The position numbers and the translations under genes were made by a program. Under the pieces are notes generated by a model that did not search any database, had not been told where the DNA came from, and saw nothing but the letters and a program-made list of their open reading frames with translations. From JANYCG01 sp031397915 (GTDB taxonomy: Bacteria; Pseudomonadota; Gammaproteobacteria; Burkholderiales; Burkholderiaceae_C), in assembly GCA_031397915.1 (NCBI GenBank), contig JANNMM010000015.1:1-16421 (forward strand): 16,421 nucleotides of DNA, in the 5' to 3' direction. Shown piece after piece: positions 1-6,657 of this stretch. The stretch's first letter is position 1; each line of letters opens with the position of its first letter.

Positions 1-26
1 GGAATTTAGTTGATTAGGAGAAGAAA

Positions 27-950
27 ATGGTTGCAATTACTGCAAGTTTGGTCGCTGAACTGCGTGCCAAAACCGACGCCCCGATGATGGAATGCAAACG
101 GGCTTTGACCGAGGCCGGTGGCGACATGGTGAAAGCCGAAGAAATCCTGCGCGTGAAACTCGGCAGCAAGGCTGGAAAAGCGGCAAGCCGGATCACGGCT
201 GAAGGCGTTGTTGTCAGCGTAACCGAAGGCGCAGTTGGTGCCATGCTGGAAGTCAATTGCGAAACAGACTTCGTCACCAAGAACGACAGCTTCCTCGCTT
301 TGGCCAACGCCGCCGTCGGACTGGTTGCCAAACAAAACCCCGCGGATTTAACAGCCTTGGGGCTTTTGGCCTATTCGCAGGACGGTTTTGGCCCGACGCT
401 CGAAGATGTGCGCAAAGGCCTCATTGGCAAGATCGGCGAAAACATGAGTTTTCGCCGCTTCAAGCGGTTTGCTTCCGGAGCACAACTGGCAACCTACCTT
501 CATGGCACGCGCATCGGTGTTGTGGTGGAGTTTCAAGGCGAGGCCAATGCAGCCAAGGACGTTGCCATGCACATAGCGGCGATGAAGCCAGTGGCGTTGT
601 CCAGTGCGGATGTGCCAGCCGAACTGGTGGCGAGGGAGCGCTCTGTGGCAGTCGCCAAGGCGGCCGAAGACGCGGCAAAAGCAACGGCCGAGGGCAAGCC
701 GGTCCAGTCTGCAGAGATCGTCGCCAAGCGTGTGGAAGGTGGCGTTCAGAAATACCTCAAGGAAGTCTCACTCTTCAACCAGGCGTTTGTCAAAAATGAC
801 AAATCCACGGTGGAGCAGATGCTAAAGGCCGCAGGCACAACGGTCAGCGCATTTACCTTGTACGTTGTCGGCGAAGGCATTGAAAAGAAGGTTGACGATT
901 TTGCCGCCGAGGTGGCAGCCCAAGTGGCAGCAGCGCAAAAGGCGGCTTGA
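27..950 (+). CDS. tsf: Elongation factor Ts
   Basis: Cytoplasmic nucleotide-exchange factor that releases GDP from EF-Tu during translation elongation. The N-terminal UBA-like segment (about residues 1-55) carries the family signature TDAPMMECKRAL at 16-27 and the LRVKLGSKAGKAA stretch at 41-53. The TDFV motif at 80-83, whose Asp-Phe pair inserts into EF-Tu, is intact and preceded by the conserved NCE. At 307 residues it is somewhat longer than the E. coli protein (about 283) and ends in an Ala-rich tail. The ATG is fixed by a clear AGGAG at 16-20 with a six-base spacer. The 26 bases before it are probably the end of an rpsB-tsf spacer, inferred from the usual gene order. pyrH follows after 49 bases. 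Identification is very secure. Confidence 0.98.
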   Translation: MVAITASLVAELRAKTDAPMMECKRALTEAGGDMVKAEEILRVKLGSKAGKAASRITAEGVVVSVTEGAVGAMLEVNCETDFVTKNDSFLALANAAVGLVAKQNPADLTALGLLAYSQDGFGPTLEDVRKGLIGKIGENMSFRRFKRFASGAQLATYLHGTRIGVVVEFQGEANAAKDVAMHIAAMKPVALSSADVPAELVARERSVAVAKAAEDAAKATAEGKPVQSAEIVAKRVEGGVQKYLKEVSLFNQAFVKNDKSTVEQMLKAAGTTVSAFTLYVVGEGIEKKVDDFAAEVAAQVAAAQKAA

Positions 951-988
951 CAAGTTGCCGATAATCAAGGACTCGTACCCACCCACTC

Positions 989-994
989 AGGAGA
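989..994 (+). promoter_or_regulatory. Ribosome binding site of pyrH
   Basis: AGGAGA five bases before the ATG at 1000. It decides the start: the open frame extends upstream to 865 inside tsf, but the upstream part has no family similarity, and homologous UMP kinases begin a few residues before the conserved RILLKLSGEAL segment. Confidence 0.85.
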
Positions 995-999
995 ATTCA

Positions 1000-1722
1000 A
1001 TGCCAGCAGCCAAACCAGCTTACAAGCGCATACTGCTCAAGCTGTCGGGCGAGGCGTTGATGGGGGACGACCAGTTTGGCATCAACCGCGACACCATTGT
1101 CCGGATGGTTGACGAGATCGCGGAAGTCACTCGTATGGGCGTGGAAGTTGCCGTGGTCATCGGCGGCGGCAATATCTTTCGCGGCGTTGCCGGAGGCTCG
1201 GTTGGGATGGACCGTGCCACGGCCGACTACATGGGCATGTTGGCCACCGTGATGAACGCATTGGCGTTGGGCGACACCATGAACAAGGCGGGCCTGACCG
1301 CCCGTGTCATGTCCGCGATTGCCATTGAGCAAGTGGTGGAGCCCTATGTCCGTCCCAAGGCCTTGCAATATCTGGAAGAGGGCAAGGTGGTGATATTTGC
1401 AGCCGGCACCGGCAACCCATTTTTCACCACAGATACCGCTGCTGCATTGCGTGGTGCAGAAATTGGCGCGCAAATCGTGCTCAAAGCCACGAAAGTCGAC
1501 GGCGTCTACAGTGCCGATCCAAAAAAAGATGCAACGGCGACGCGTTACGCCAAGTTGTCATTTGACGAGGCAATTTCAAAAAATCTTGGCATCATGGACG
1601 CGGCCGCCTTTTCCCTTTGTCGGGACCAGAAATTGCCGATCAAGGTTTTCTCAATCTTCAAGCTCGGTGCATTGAAACGTGTGGTTTTGGGCGAAGATGA
1701 GGGAACCCTCGTCTACGCCTGA
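1000..1722 (+). CDS. pyrH: Uridylate (UMP) kinase
   Basis: Phosphorylates UMP to UDP with ATP in pyrimidine nucleotide synthesis. It belongs to the amino-acid-kinase fold family and is a cytoplasmic homohexamer in characterised bacteria, activated by GTP and inhibited by UTP. Seen here: the phosphate-binding segment KLSGEAL at 14-20, the glycine-rich VIGGGNIFRG at 53-62, MDRATADYMG at 70-79 in the UMP site, GTGNPFFTTD at 136-145, and the ATP-site segment KVDGVYSADP at 165-174. Length is 240 residues against 241 in E. coli. In E. coli PyrH also takes part in pyrimidine repression of carAB; whether that holds here is unknown, although carAB lies in the same window. frr follows after 40 bases in the usual order. 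Confidence 0.98.
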   Translation: MPAAKPAYKRILLKLSGEALMGDDQFGINRDTIVRMVDEIAEVTRMGVEVAVVIGGGNIFRGVAGGSVGMDRATADYMGMLATVMNALALGDTMNKAGLTARVMSAIAIEQVVEPYVRPKALQYLEEGKVVIFAAGTGNPFFTTDTAAALRGAEIGAQIVLKATKVDGVYSADPKKDATATRYAKLSFDEAISKNLGIMDAAAFSLCRDQKLPIKVFSIFKLGALKRVVLGEDEGTLVYA

Positions 1723-1752
1723 AGTGGCAGACAGGTGACGCAGGTATACATT

Positions 1753-1756
1753 GGAG
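1753..1756 (+). promoter_or_regulatory. Ribosome binding site of frr
   Basis: GGAG six bases before the ATG at 1763. It selects that ATG over the in-frame TTG at 1751, which overlaps this site and would add four residues not typical of the family. Confidence 0.7.
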
Positions 1757-1762
1757 TTCAAA

Positions 1763-2323
1763 ATGTCGATTGAAGAGATACGCAGCAATGTCGAAATCAA
1801 GATGGACCAGTCGATCTCGGCATTCAAAAACAATCTTACAAAAATCCGAACAGGTCGTGCCAACCCGGCGCTGCTTGACTCGCTCCAGGTCGACTATTAC
1901 GGTGCGCTGCTTCCGATCAACCAGGTCGCCAACGTGTCGTTGTTGGATGCCAGGACCATCAGTATTCAGCCCTGGGAGAAGGGGATGGGTGCGAAAATCG
2001 AAAAAGCCATCCGTGAGAGCGATTTGGGCTTGAACCCCGCTTCCATGGGCGACCTGATCCGTGTTCCGATGCCGGTGATGACTGAAGAGCGACGCAAGGA
2101 ATTGACCAAAGTGGTGCGCGGTGAAGGAGAAGGCGCAAAAATCGCCGTCCGAAATCTGCGCCGGGACGCCAACGAATCGGTCAAAAAGCTGGTTAAAGAC
2201 AAAGCGGTTTCAGAGGACGATCAGAAGCGATCAGAGTCTGACATTCAGAAAATTACAGATCGGCACATTGTTTCAATTGACCAGCTGATGGCCGCCAAAG
2301 AGCAGGAAATCATGGCTGTATGA
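1763..2323 (+). CDS. frr: Ribosome recycling factor
   Basis: Acts with EF-G to split post-termination ribosomes so the subunits can be reused. The protein has 186 residues (E. coli 185) and the expected two-part structure: a long three-helix bundle formed by N- and C-terminal parts, and a small middle domain. Recognisable family segments are IRTGRANPALLDSLQVDYYG in the first third, the ISIQPWEKGM turn, SDLGLNPASMGDLIRVPMP in the middle, and TEERRKELTKVVRGEGEGAK leading into the RRDANE helix. The C-terminal helix is rich in Lys, Asp and Gln. The gene follows pyrH in the conserved order. After its stop there is a 100-base spacer before uppS, the longest gap before carA. Confidence 0.98.
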   Translation: MSIEEIRSNVEIKMDQSISAFKNNLTKIRTGRANPALLDSLQVDYYGALLPINQVANVSLLDARTISIQPWEKGMGAKIEKAIRESDLGLNPASMGDLIRVPMPVMTEERRKELTKVVRGEGEGAKIAVRNLRRDANESVKKLVKDKAVSEDDQKRSESDIQKITDRHIVSIDQLMAAKEQEIMAV

Positions 2324-2423
2324 ACAGGTTGCCCGCGCTTTCACCTGCGTGGGGTCCCGTGCGCCCTAATGGCGCCAAATTTCCGTGGGGTGCGCCAGCG
2401 GGATATGGTTCCCTTCGTTTCGT
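2324..2423 (+). other. frr-uppS spacer with short repeats
   Basis: This 100-base non-coding stretch holds an imperfect direct repeat. CGTGGGGT is followed by TGCGCC at 2348-2365 with four bases between them, and the same elements recur fused at 2384-2396. A GC-rich hairpin, GCGCC-CTAAT-GGCGC, lies at 2361-2375. No T-run follows it, so it is not a standard intrinsic terminator, and I see no convincing -35/-10 pair. Function unknown. Confidence 0.4.
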
Positions 2424-3158
2424 ATGAATGGCTCCACCGCAGTCCCGCACCATATCGCCATCGTGATGGACGGGAACGGCCGGTGGGCGTCGAAGAGGTT
2501 TCTTCCACGGATTGCCGGCCATAAACAGGGTGTGGATTCACTCAAACGTTGCGTCAAGGCTTGTGTCGCTCGCGGTGTGGGGGTCCTGACGGTATTTGCC
2601 TTCTCTTCAGAGAACTGGAACCGCCCCAAAGATGAAGTTTCCGGCTTGATGGATTTGCTCGCGATGGCGATTGCGCGGGAAGTACCCGACTTGAGGCGTG
2701 ACGGTGTACGCCTGTATTTTGTGGGCGAACGCACGGGTTTGTCCGAAAAAATAAAGTCCAGTCTGGCCGAAGCTGAGGGTGCCACTGCAGCCAATTCAAA
2801 ACTCGTTTTGAATGTCTGTTTCAACTACGGTGGCCGTTGGGACATCACGCAGGCGGCCGCCAAATTGGCACAAGCAGGTAAGCCGATTGACGAATCCAAT
2901 CTGGAAGGAGCGCTCGCGCTGGCGCATGTTGCAGACCCAGAGCTGCTGATTCGTACCGGAGACGAGTTGCGCATCAGCAATTTCCTGCTTTGGCAAATCG
3001 CTTATACGGAGCTGTATTTCAGTCCGTGCCTTTGGCCGGATTTTGATGAGACTGCTCTGGACCAAGCCATTGCAGACTTTTCAAAGCGCGAGCGGCGTTT
3101 TGGTCTGACGTCTTCGCAATTGGCTCACAGCGGTGGCGCGTTGCCCAAGCCAGTTTAG
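2424..3158 (+). CDS. uppS: Undecaprenyl diphosphate synthase
   Basis: Cis-prenyltransferase that adds eight isopentenyl units to farnesyl diphosphate, giving the C55 lipid carrier for peptidoglycan and O-antigen units. The signature IAIVMDGNGRWA at 11-22 holds the catalytic Asp16. SSENWNRP at 61-68 and the C-terminal RISNFLLWQIAYTELYF with Arg177, Arg183, Ser185 and Glu196 form the diphosphate and IPP sites. Length from this ATG is 244 residues (E. coli 253). The ATG at 2424 lacks an obvious Shine-Dalgarno sequence. A GTG at 2385 would add 13 residues of no family character, so I prefer the ATG with moderate certainty. One small oddity is Asp180 in RTGDE, where homologues I recall have Gly (RTGGE). 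cdsA starts nine bases downstream. Confidence 0.96.
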   Translation: MNGSTAVPHHIAIVMDGNGRWASKRFLPRIAGHKQGVDSLKRCVKACVARGVGVLTVFAFSSENWNRPKDEVSGLMDLLAMAIAREVPDLRRDGVRLYFVGERTGLSEKIKSSLAEAEGATAANSKLVLNVCFNYGGRWDITQAAAKLAQAGKPIDESNLEGALALAHVADPELLIRTGDELRISNFLLWQIAYTELYFSPCLWPDFDETALDQAIADFSKRERRFGLTSSQLAHSGGALPKPV

Positions 3159-3167
3159 AGTGAAATT

Positions 3168-4019
3168 ATGCTGAAGCAGCGTGTCATAACCGCCGTCATT
3201 TTGCTGCTGATTCTGTTGCCGGCACTTTTTTATCCGTCTCCTGGCCCTTTTAGTCTTGTCGCATTGATCCTGATCACCCTTGGCGCATGGGAATGGGCGC
3301 GGCTGAACGGTTTCACTGGGTTTAGTGCTGTCCTGGCAGGCGCGATTTGCTTGGTGCTTTGCCTGGCGGCCTGGAGGATGGGGCTGTTGACGACACCTTT
3401 TGCATATAAAGGCACCTGGATTTTTGCCGGCGCTTTCTGGGTGCTGGCTGGCGCCTGGGTGCTACGGTCTGGCATTGCCAGGTGGTCAAAAATCTGGCCT
3501 CTTGCGAGGCTTTGTGTCGGCGTTGTTTTATTGGCGCTGGCTTGGCTTGCGGTCTGCCAAGCCCGCGTGATCGGCGTCAATTTCCTGCTTTCGGTCCTTC
3601 TGCTGGTTTGGGTGGCCGACATTTGCGCCTATTTCGCGGGTCGAAGCTTTGGACAAAAATTTTCCAGTAGAAGACTCGCCCCAGCCATCAGTCCAGGCAA
3701 AAGCTGGGAAGGCGTCTGGGGAGGCATGGTCGGCGTGACCGTATTGGCGTTCTCATGGTTCTGGGCCGACGGCGTATTCGACGTCGGTAGCAAGAGCATT
3801 TACAGCGTCCTCGCAGAACGGGGTTGGTGGTTCTTGTTGCTGGCGGCATTGTTCCTTGCTTCGATGAGTGTGGTTGGCGATTTGCTTGAATCTTTGGTCA
3901 AACGCAGTGCAGGGGTGAAGGACAGCAGCGGATTGTTGCCCGGCCACGGTGGCGTGCTGGACCGATTGGACGCTTTGTTGCCAACCTTGCCGCTGGCCAT
4001 GATGTTGTATTCAATTTGA
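3168..4019 (+). CDS. cdsA: Phosphatidate cytidylyltransferase (CDP-diacylglycerol synthase)
   Basis: Integral inner-membrane enzyme that converts phosphatidic acid and CTP to CDP-diacylglycerol, the precursor of all phospholipids. The 283-residue protein is dominated by hydrophobic stretches, consistent with about eight membrane segments, beginning directly at residues 5-25. The C-terminal family signature is complete and decisive: S-x-V-K-R, then K-D, then GHGGVLDRLD, near residues 244-268. A second typical segment, APAISPGKSWEGVWGG, lies in the middle. The start is an ATG at 3168 preceded by a weak GAG-containing site. The gene sits between uppS (nine bases) and dxr (four bases), suggesting cotranslated membrane-lipid genes. 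Confidence 0.97.
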   Translation: MLKQRVITAVILLLILLPALFYPSPGPFSLVALILITLGAWEWARLNGFTGFSAVLAGAICLVLCLAAWRMGLLTTPFAYKGTWIFAGAFWVLAGAWVLRSGIARWSKIWPLARLCVGVVLLALAWLAVCQARVIGVNFLLSVLLLVWVADICAYFAGRSFGQKFSSRRLAPAISPGKSWEGVWGGMVGVTVLAFSWFWADGVFDVGSKSIYSVLAERGWWFLLLAALFLASMSVVGDLLESLVKRSAGVKDSSGLLPGHGGVLDRLDALLPTLPLAMMLYSI

Positions 4020-4023
4020 CCCC

Positions 4024-5223
4024 ATGACGGACGTTCGGAAAAAACTCGCCATCCTCGGATCTACCGGCTCCATTGGCGGAAGCACGCTCGATGTCGTCGC
4101 GCGTCATCCGGGACGCTTTCGAGTCTATGCATTGACGGCGTCTACACAAGTAGATTTGATGTTGAATCAGTGCATCACATTTGCACCGGTTTACGCAGTC
4201 ATGGCCAGCGAACCACATGCCAGGCAACTTGAAGACAAATGCCGGGCATTGGGCTTGCCCACCCAGGTGCTTTCCGGACCAAAGGCGATCGCCATGGTGG
4301 CTGGGCATGAGCAAGTCGATTATGTGATGGCGGCTATCGTCGGCGCGGCGGGACTTGCCCCCTGCATCGAGGCGGCACGCACGGGGAAAAGGTTGCTGCT
4401 GGCCAACAAGGAGGCATTGGTCGTTGGCGCCGAAGTATTCCTGAAAGCCGTGCGTGAGGGTGGCGCAACCTTGTTGCCCATTGACAGCGAACATTCAGCC
4501 ATTTTTCAGTCTTTGCCTGAAAATGAATCTACCTGGCAGGCCAGAATCAGCAAGATCATATTGACGGCTTCAGGTGGCCCCTTCAGGACCCTAAAGCCTA
4601 GCCAACTTCGCAGCGTTACGCCCGACCAAGCCTGTGCCCACCCAAATTGGGAAATGGGGCGCAAGATTTCAGTGGACTCCGCCACGATGATGAACAAGGC
4701 GCTGGAGGTAATCGAGGCCCGCTACTTGTTTGGAATGCGACCGCGCCAGATAGAAGTCGTTATTCACCCGCAGAGTGTGATTCACTCTATGGTTCAATAT
4801 ATTGACAACTCGGTTGTTGCGCAGCTCGGAACCCCCGACATGCGAGGGCCCATCGCCTACGGATTATCTTGGCCAGAGCGCATTGAATGCGGAGCAGCGG
4901 CGTTGAACTTCTCCAGCCTGGGTGGACTCAGCTTCGAGTCAATTGACACAAATGGGCATGCAGAACGGTTTCCCGGTCTCAAATTGGCGTGGGAGGTGAT
5001 GGACGCCCCACCGGGCACGACCGCCGTTTTGAACGCCGCGAATGAGATATCAGTAGCTGCTTTTCTGGCGAGGAGAATCCGTTTTGACCAAATCCATGAA
5101 GTCAACCTTCGAACCCTCGAGAAAGTGCGCCCTCAAGCGCCAGATTCGCTGGAAGACTTGCTGGCACTTGACGCGCAGTGCAGGGCGCAAGCGTCTGCGA
5201 TTGCTTCTGAAATGGTAGTCTGA
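4024..5223 (+). CDS. dxr: 1-deoxy-D-xylulose 5-phosphate reductoisomerase
   Basis: Second step of the MEP pathway: rearranges and reduces DXP to 2-C-methyl-D-erythritol 4-phosphate with NADPH and a divalent metal. The N-terminal Rossmann motif GSTGSIGGSTL is at 12-22 and ANKEALVVGAEVF at 127-139. The metal ligands appear as Asp154 and Glu156 in LPIDSEHSAIFQ, with the third acid Glu228 in MMNKALEVIEARYLF. The flexible substrate-covering loop and its neighbours (TASGGPF at 181-187, HPNWEMGRKISVDSAT at 206-221) are intact. Length is 399 residues (E. coli 398). It starts four bases after cdsA and supplies the isoprenoid precursors used by uppS upstream. Confidence 0.98.
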   Translation: MTDVRKKLAILGSTGSIGGSTLDVVARHPGRFRVYALTASTQVDLMLNQCITFAPVYAVMASEPHARQLEDKCRALGLPTQVLSGPKAIAMVAGHEQVDYVMAAIVGAAGLAPCIEAARTGKRLLLANKEALVVGAEVFLKAVREGGATLLPIDSEHSAIFQSLPENESTWQARISKIILTASGGPFRTLKPSQLRSVTPDQACAHPNWEMGRKISVDSATMMNKALEVIEARYLFGMRPRQIEVVIHPQSVIHSMVQYIDNSVVAQLGTPDMRGPIAYGLSWPERIECGAAALNFSSLGGLSFESIDTNGHAERFPGLKLAWEVMDAPPGTTAVLNAANEISVAAFLARRIRFDQIHEVNLRTLEKVRPQAPDSLEDLLALDAQCRAQASAIASEMVV

Positions 5224-5241
5224 TCCTATGGAAGTAAAGCC

Positions 5242-6603
5242 ATGTTGACTGTTGCGGCATTTGTTCTGGCGCTTGGATTGCTGGTGGCTATCCATGAGTA
5301 TGGGCACTACCAGGTCGCCCGCTGGTGTGGCGTGGAGGTTCTCAGGTTTTCCGTGGGTTTTGGCAAGATTTTGGCGCGGTGGACGCCCAAAGGCTCTTCA
5401 ACCGAGTTTGTGCTTGGTGCGTTTCCGCTGGGCGGCTACGTAAAGATGCTGGATGAGCGGGAAGCACCTGTCGACCCGTCCAAGCGGCATCTGGCATTCA
5501 ATACGCAACCTTTGCGTTCGCGGGTGGCGATTGTGGCTGCCGGCCCGATCGCCAACCTGTTGCTCGCGATTCTCCTTTATGCCGCCGTCAACTGGAATGG
5601 CATCGAGCAGGCCAAGCCAATTCTGGCCAGCCCGGTTCCTGGTTCATTGGCCGAGCGTTCCGGGTTAAAGGGGGGTGAGTTTGTAAGCCAAGCGGGCCTG
5701 GACGGTGAGGATCTGAAGGATGTTGTTTCGTTCGAAGACCTTCGCTGGCTGGCAACGCGTGGTGCGCTGGATTCCCGTGACCTGACCCTGCTGGTTACTG
5801 ACGGTCCAGGGGGCCGCAGCCGAAAAATTGTTCTGCACTTGAGTGAGGCTAACGCGCGTGAAGTGGACGCGGGCCTCTTCCGGACAATCGGCATCACAAG
5901 TCCACTGACGGCTCCAGTGATTGGGGAGGTCATGGCCAGTGGTGCAGCGGCCGAGGCAGGGCTGCTGGAAGGCGATGTTGTGCTCAAAGTCGGCTCTGTC
6001 AACATCGTCGATGGACAACAATTGCGTGAATTGATCCGCAGTACGGTGAGGCCCGGCGATTCCGTTTCGGAGAAATGGACATTTTTGCGAGGAGGCGCCC
6101 AGATGTCGCTTCAGGTTCGACCCCGGCCACAACAGGAGGGTGGGCAAACCGTCGGACGTATCGGTGCCTATGTAGGTGCGCCACCGGCATTGACGATCGT
6201 ACGTTTTGGTTTGGTTGAAGGGCTCACAAAGGGCGTTTCACGTACCGTTGAGGTGTCATTGCTGACCCTCAAAATGCTGGGCCGAATGGTGATTGGCGAA
6301 GCATCGTTCAAAAACCTGAGTGGTCCGCTGACCATCGCTGACTATGCCGGCAAGTCCGCCAGTCTGGGGCTGAACCAATACTTGCTTTTCCTGGCGCTGA
6401 TCAGTGTCAGTTTGGGGGTCATGAATCTGCTGCCTTTGCCGGTTCTCGATGGGGGGTACCTGATGTATTATCTTTGGGAAGGACTGACCGGACGGGCGGT
6501 GACTGAGGTCTGGATGGAGCGCTTTCAACGCGGAGGCGTCATGGTTTTGGCGGCAATGATGTCAATTGCCATCTTCAACGACCTCAGCCGCTTGATGGGT
6601 TAA
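5242..6603 (+). CDS. rseP: RseP family site-2 zinc metalloprotease
   Basis: Inner-membrane protease that cuts within transmembrane segments. In E. coli it makes the second cut in the anti-sigma factor RseA, releasing sigma-E in response to envelope stress, and clears remnant signal peptides. The zinc motif HEYGH is at 18-22 within the first membrane segment, followed by FSVGFG and the FPLGGYVKM loop. Two PDZ-like regions occupy about residues 115-310. The third metal ligand is Asp403 in NLLPLPVLDGG near the C-terminus, in a hydrophobic segment. Length is 453 residues (E. coli 450). The ATG at 5242 has GGAAG at 5230-5234. No rseA or rpoE gene is in the window, so the substrate here is inferred from the family. 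Confidence 0.96.
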   Translation: MLTVAAFVLALGLLVAIHEYGHYQVARWCGVEVLRFSVGFGKILARWTPKGSSTEFVLGAFPLGGYVKMLDEREAPVDPSKRHLAFNTQPLRSRVAIVAAGPIANLLLAILLYAAVNWNGIEQAKPILASPVPGSLAERSGLKGGEFVSQAGLDGEDLKDVVSFEDLRWLATRGALDSRDLTLLVTDGPGGRSRKIVLHLSEANAREVDAGLFRTIGITSPLTAPVIGEVMASGAAAEAGLLEGDVVLKVGSVNIVDGQQLRELIRSTVRPGDSVSEKWTFLRGGAQMSLQVRPRPQQEGGQTVGRIGAYVGAPPALTIVRFGLVEGLTKGVSRTVEVSLLTLKMLGRMVIGEASFKNLSGPLTIADYAGKSASLGLNQYLLFLALISVSLGVMNLLPLPVLDGGYLMYYLWEGLTGRAVTEVWMERFQRGGVMVLAAMMSIAIFNDLSRLMG

Positions 6604-6657
6604 TTCCGGACGGTTTCCAGCTGGGCACCAGAGCAAGGCCACCATTTCACAATAAAG

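Noticed and set aside
947..952. A perfect TTGACA at the tsf stop as a pyrH promoter
   Set aside because: No acceptable -10 box occurs 15-19 bases downstream; the nearby GATAAT is only six bases away, too close.
865..999. N-terminal extension of pyrH into tsf
   Set aside because: The 45 extra residues overlap tsf, have no family character, and a strong ribosome site stands directly before the ATG at 1000.
6604..6657. sigma-E type promoter between rseP and bamA
   Set aside because: I looked for GAACTT and TCTGA-like boxes at the right spacing and found no acceptable match by eye.
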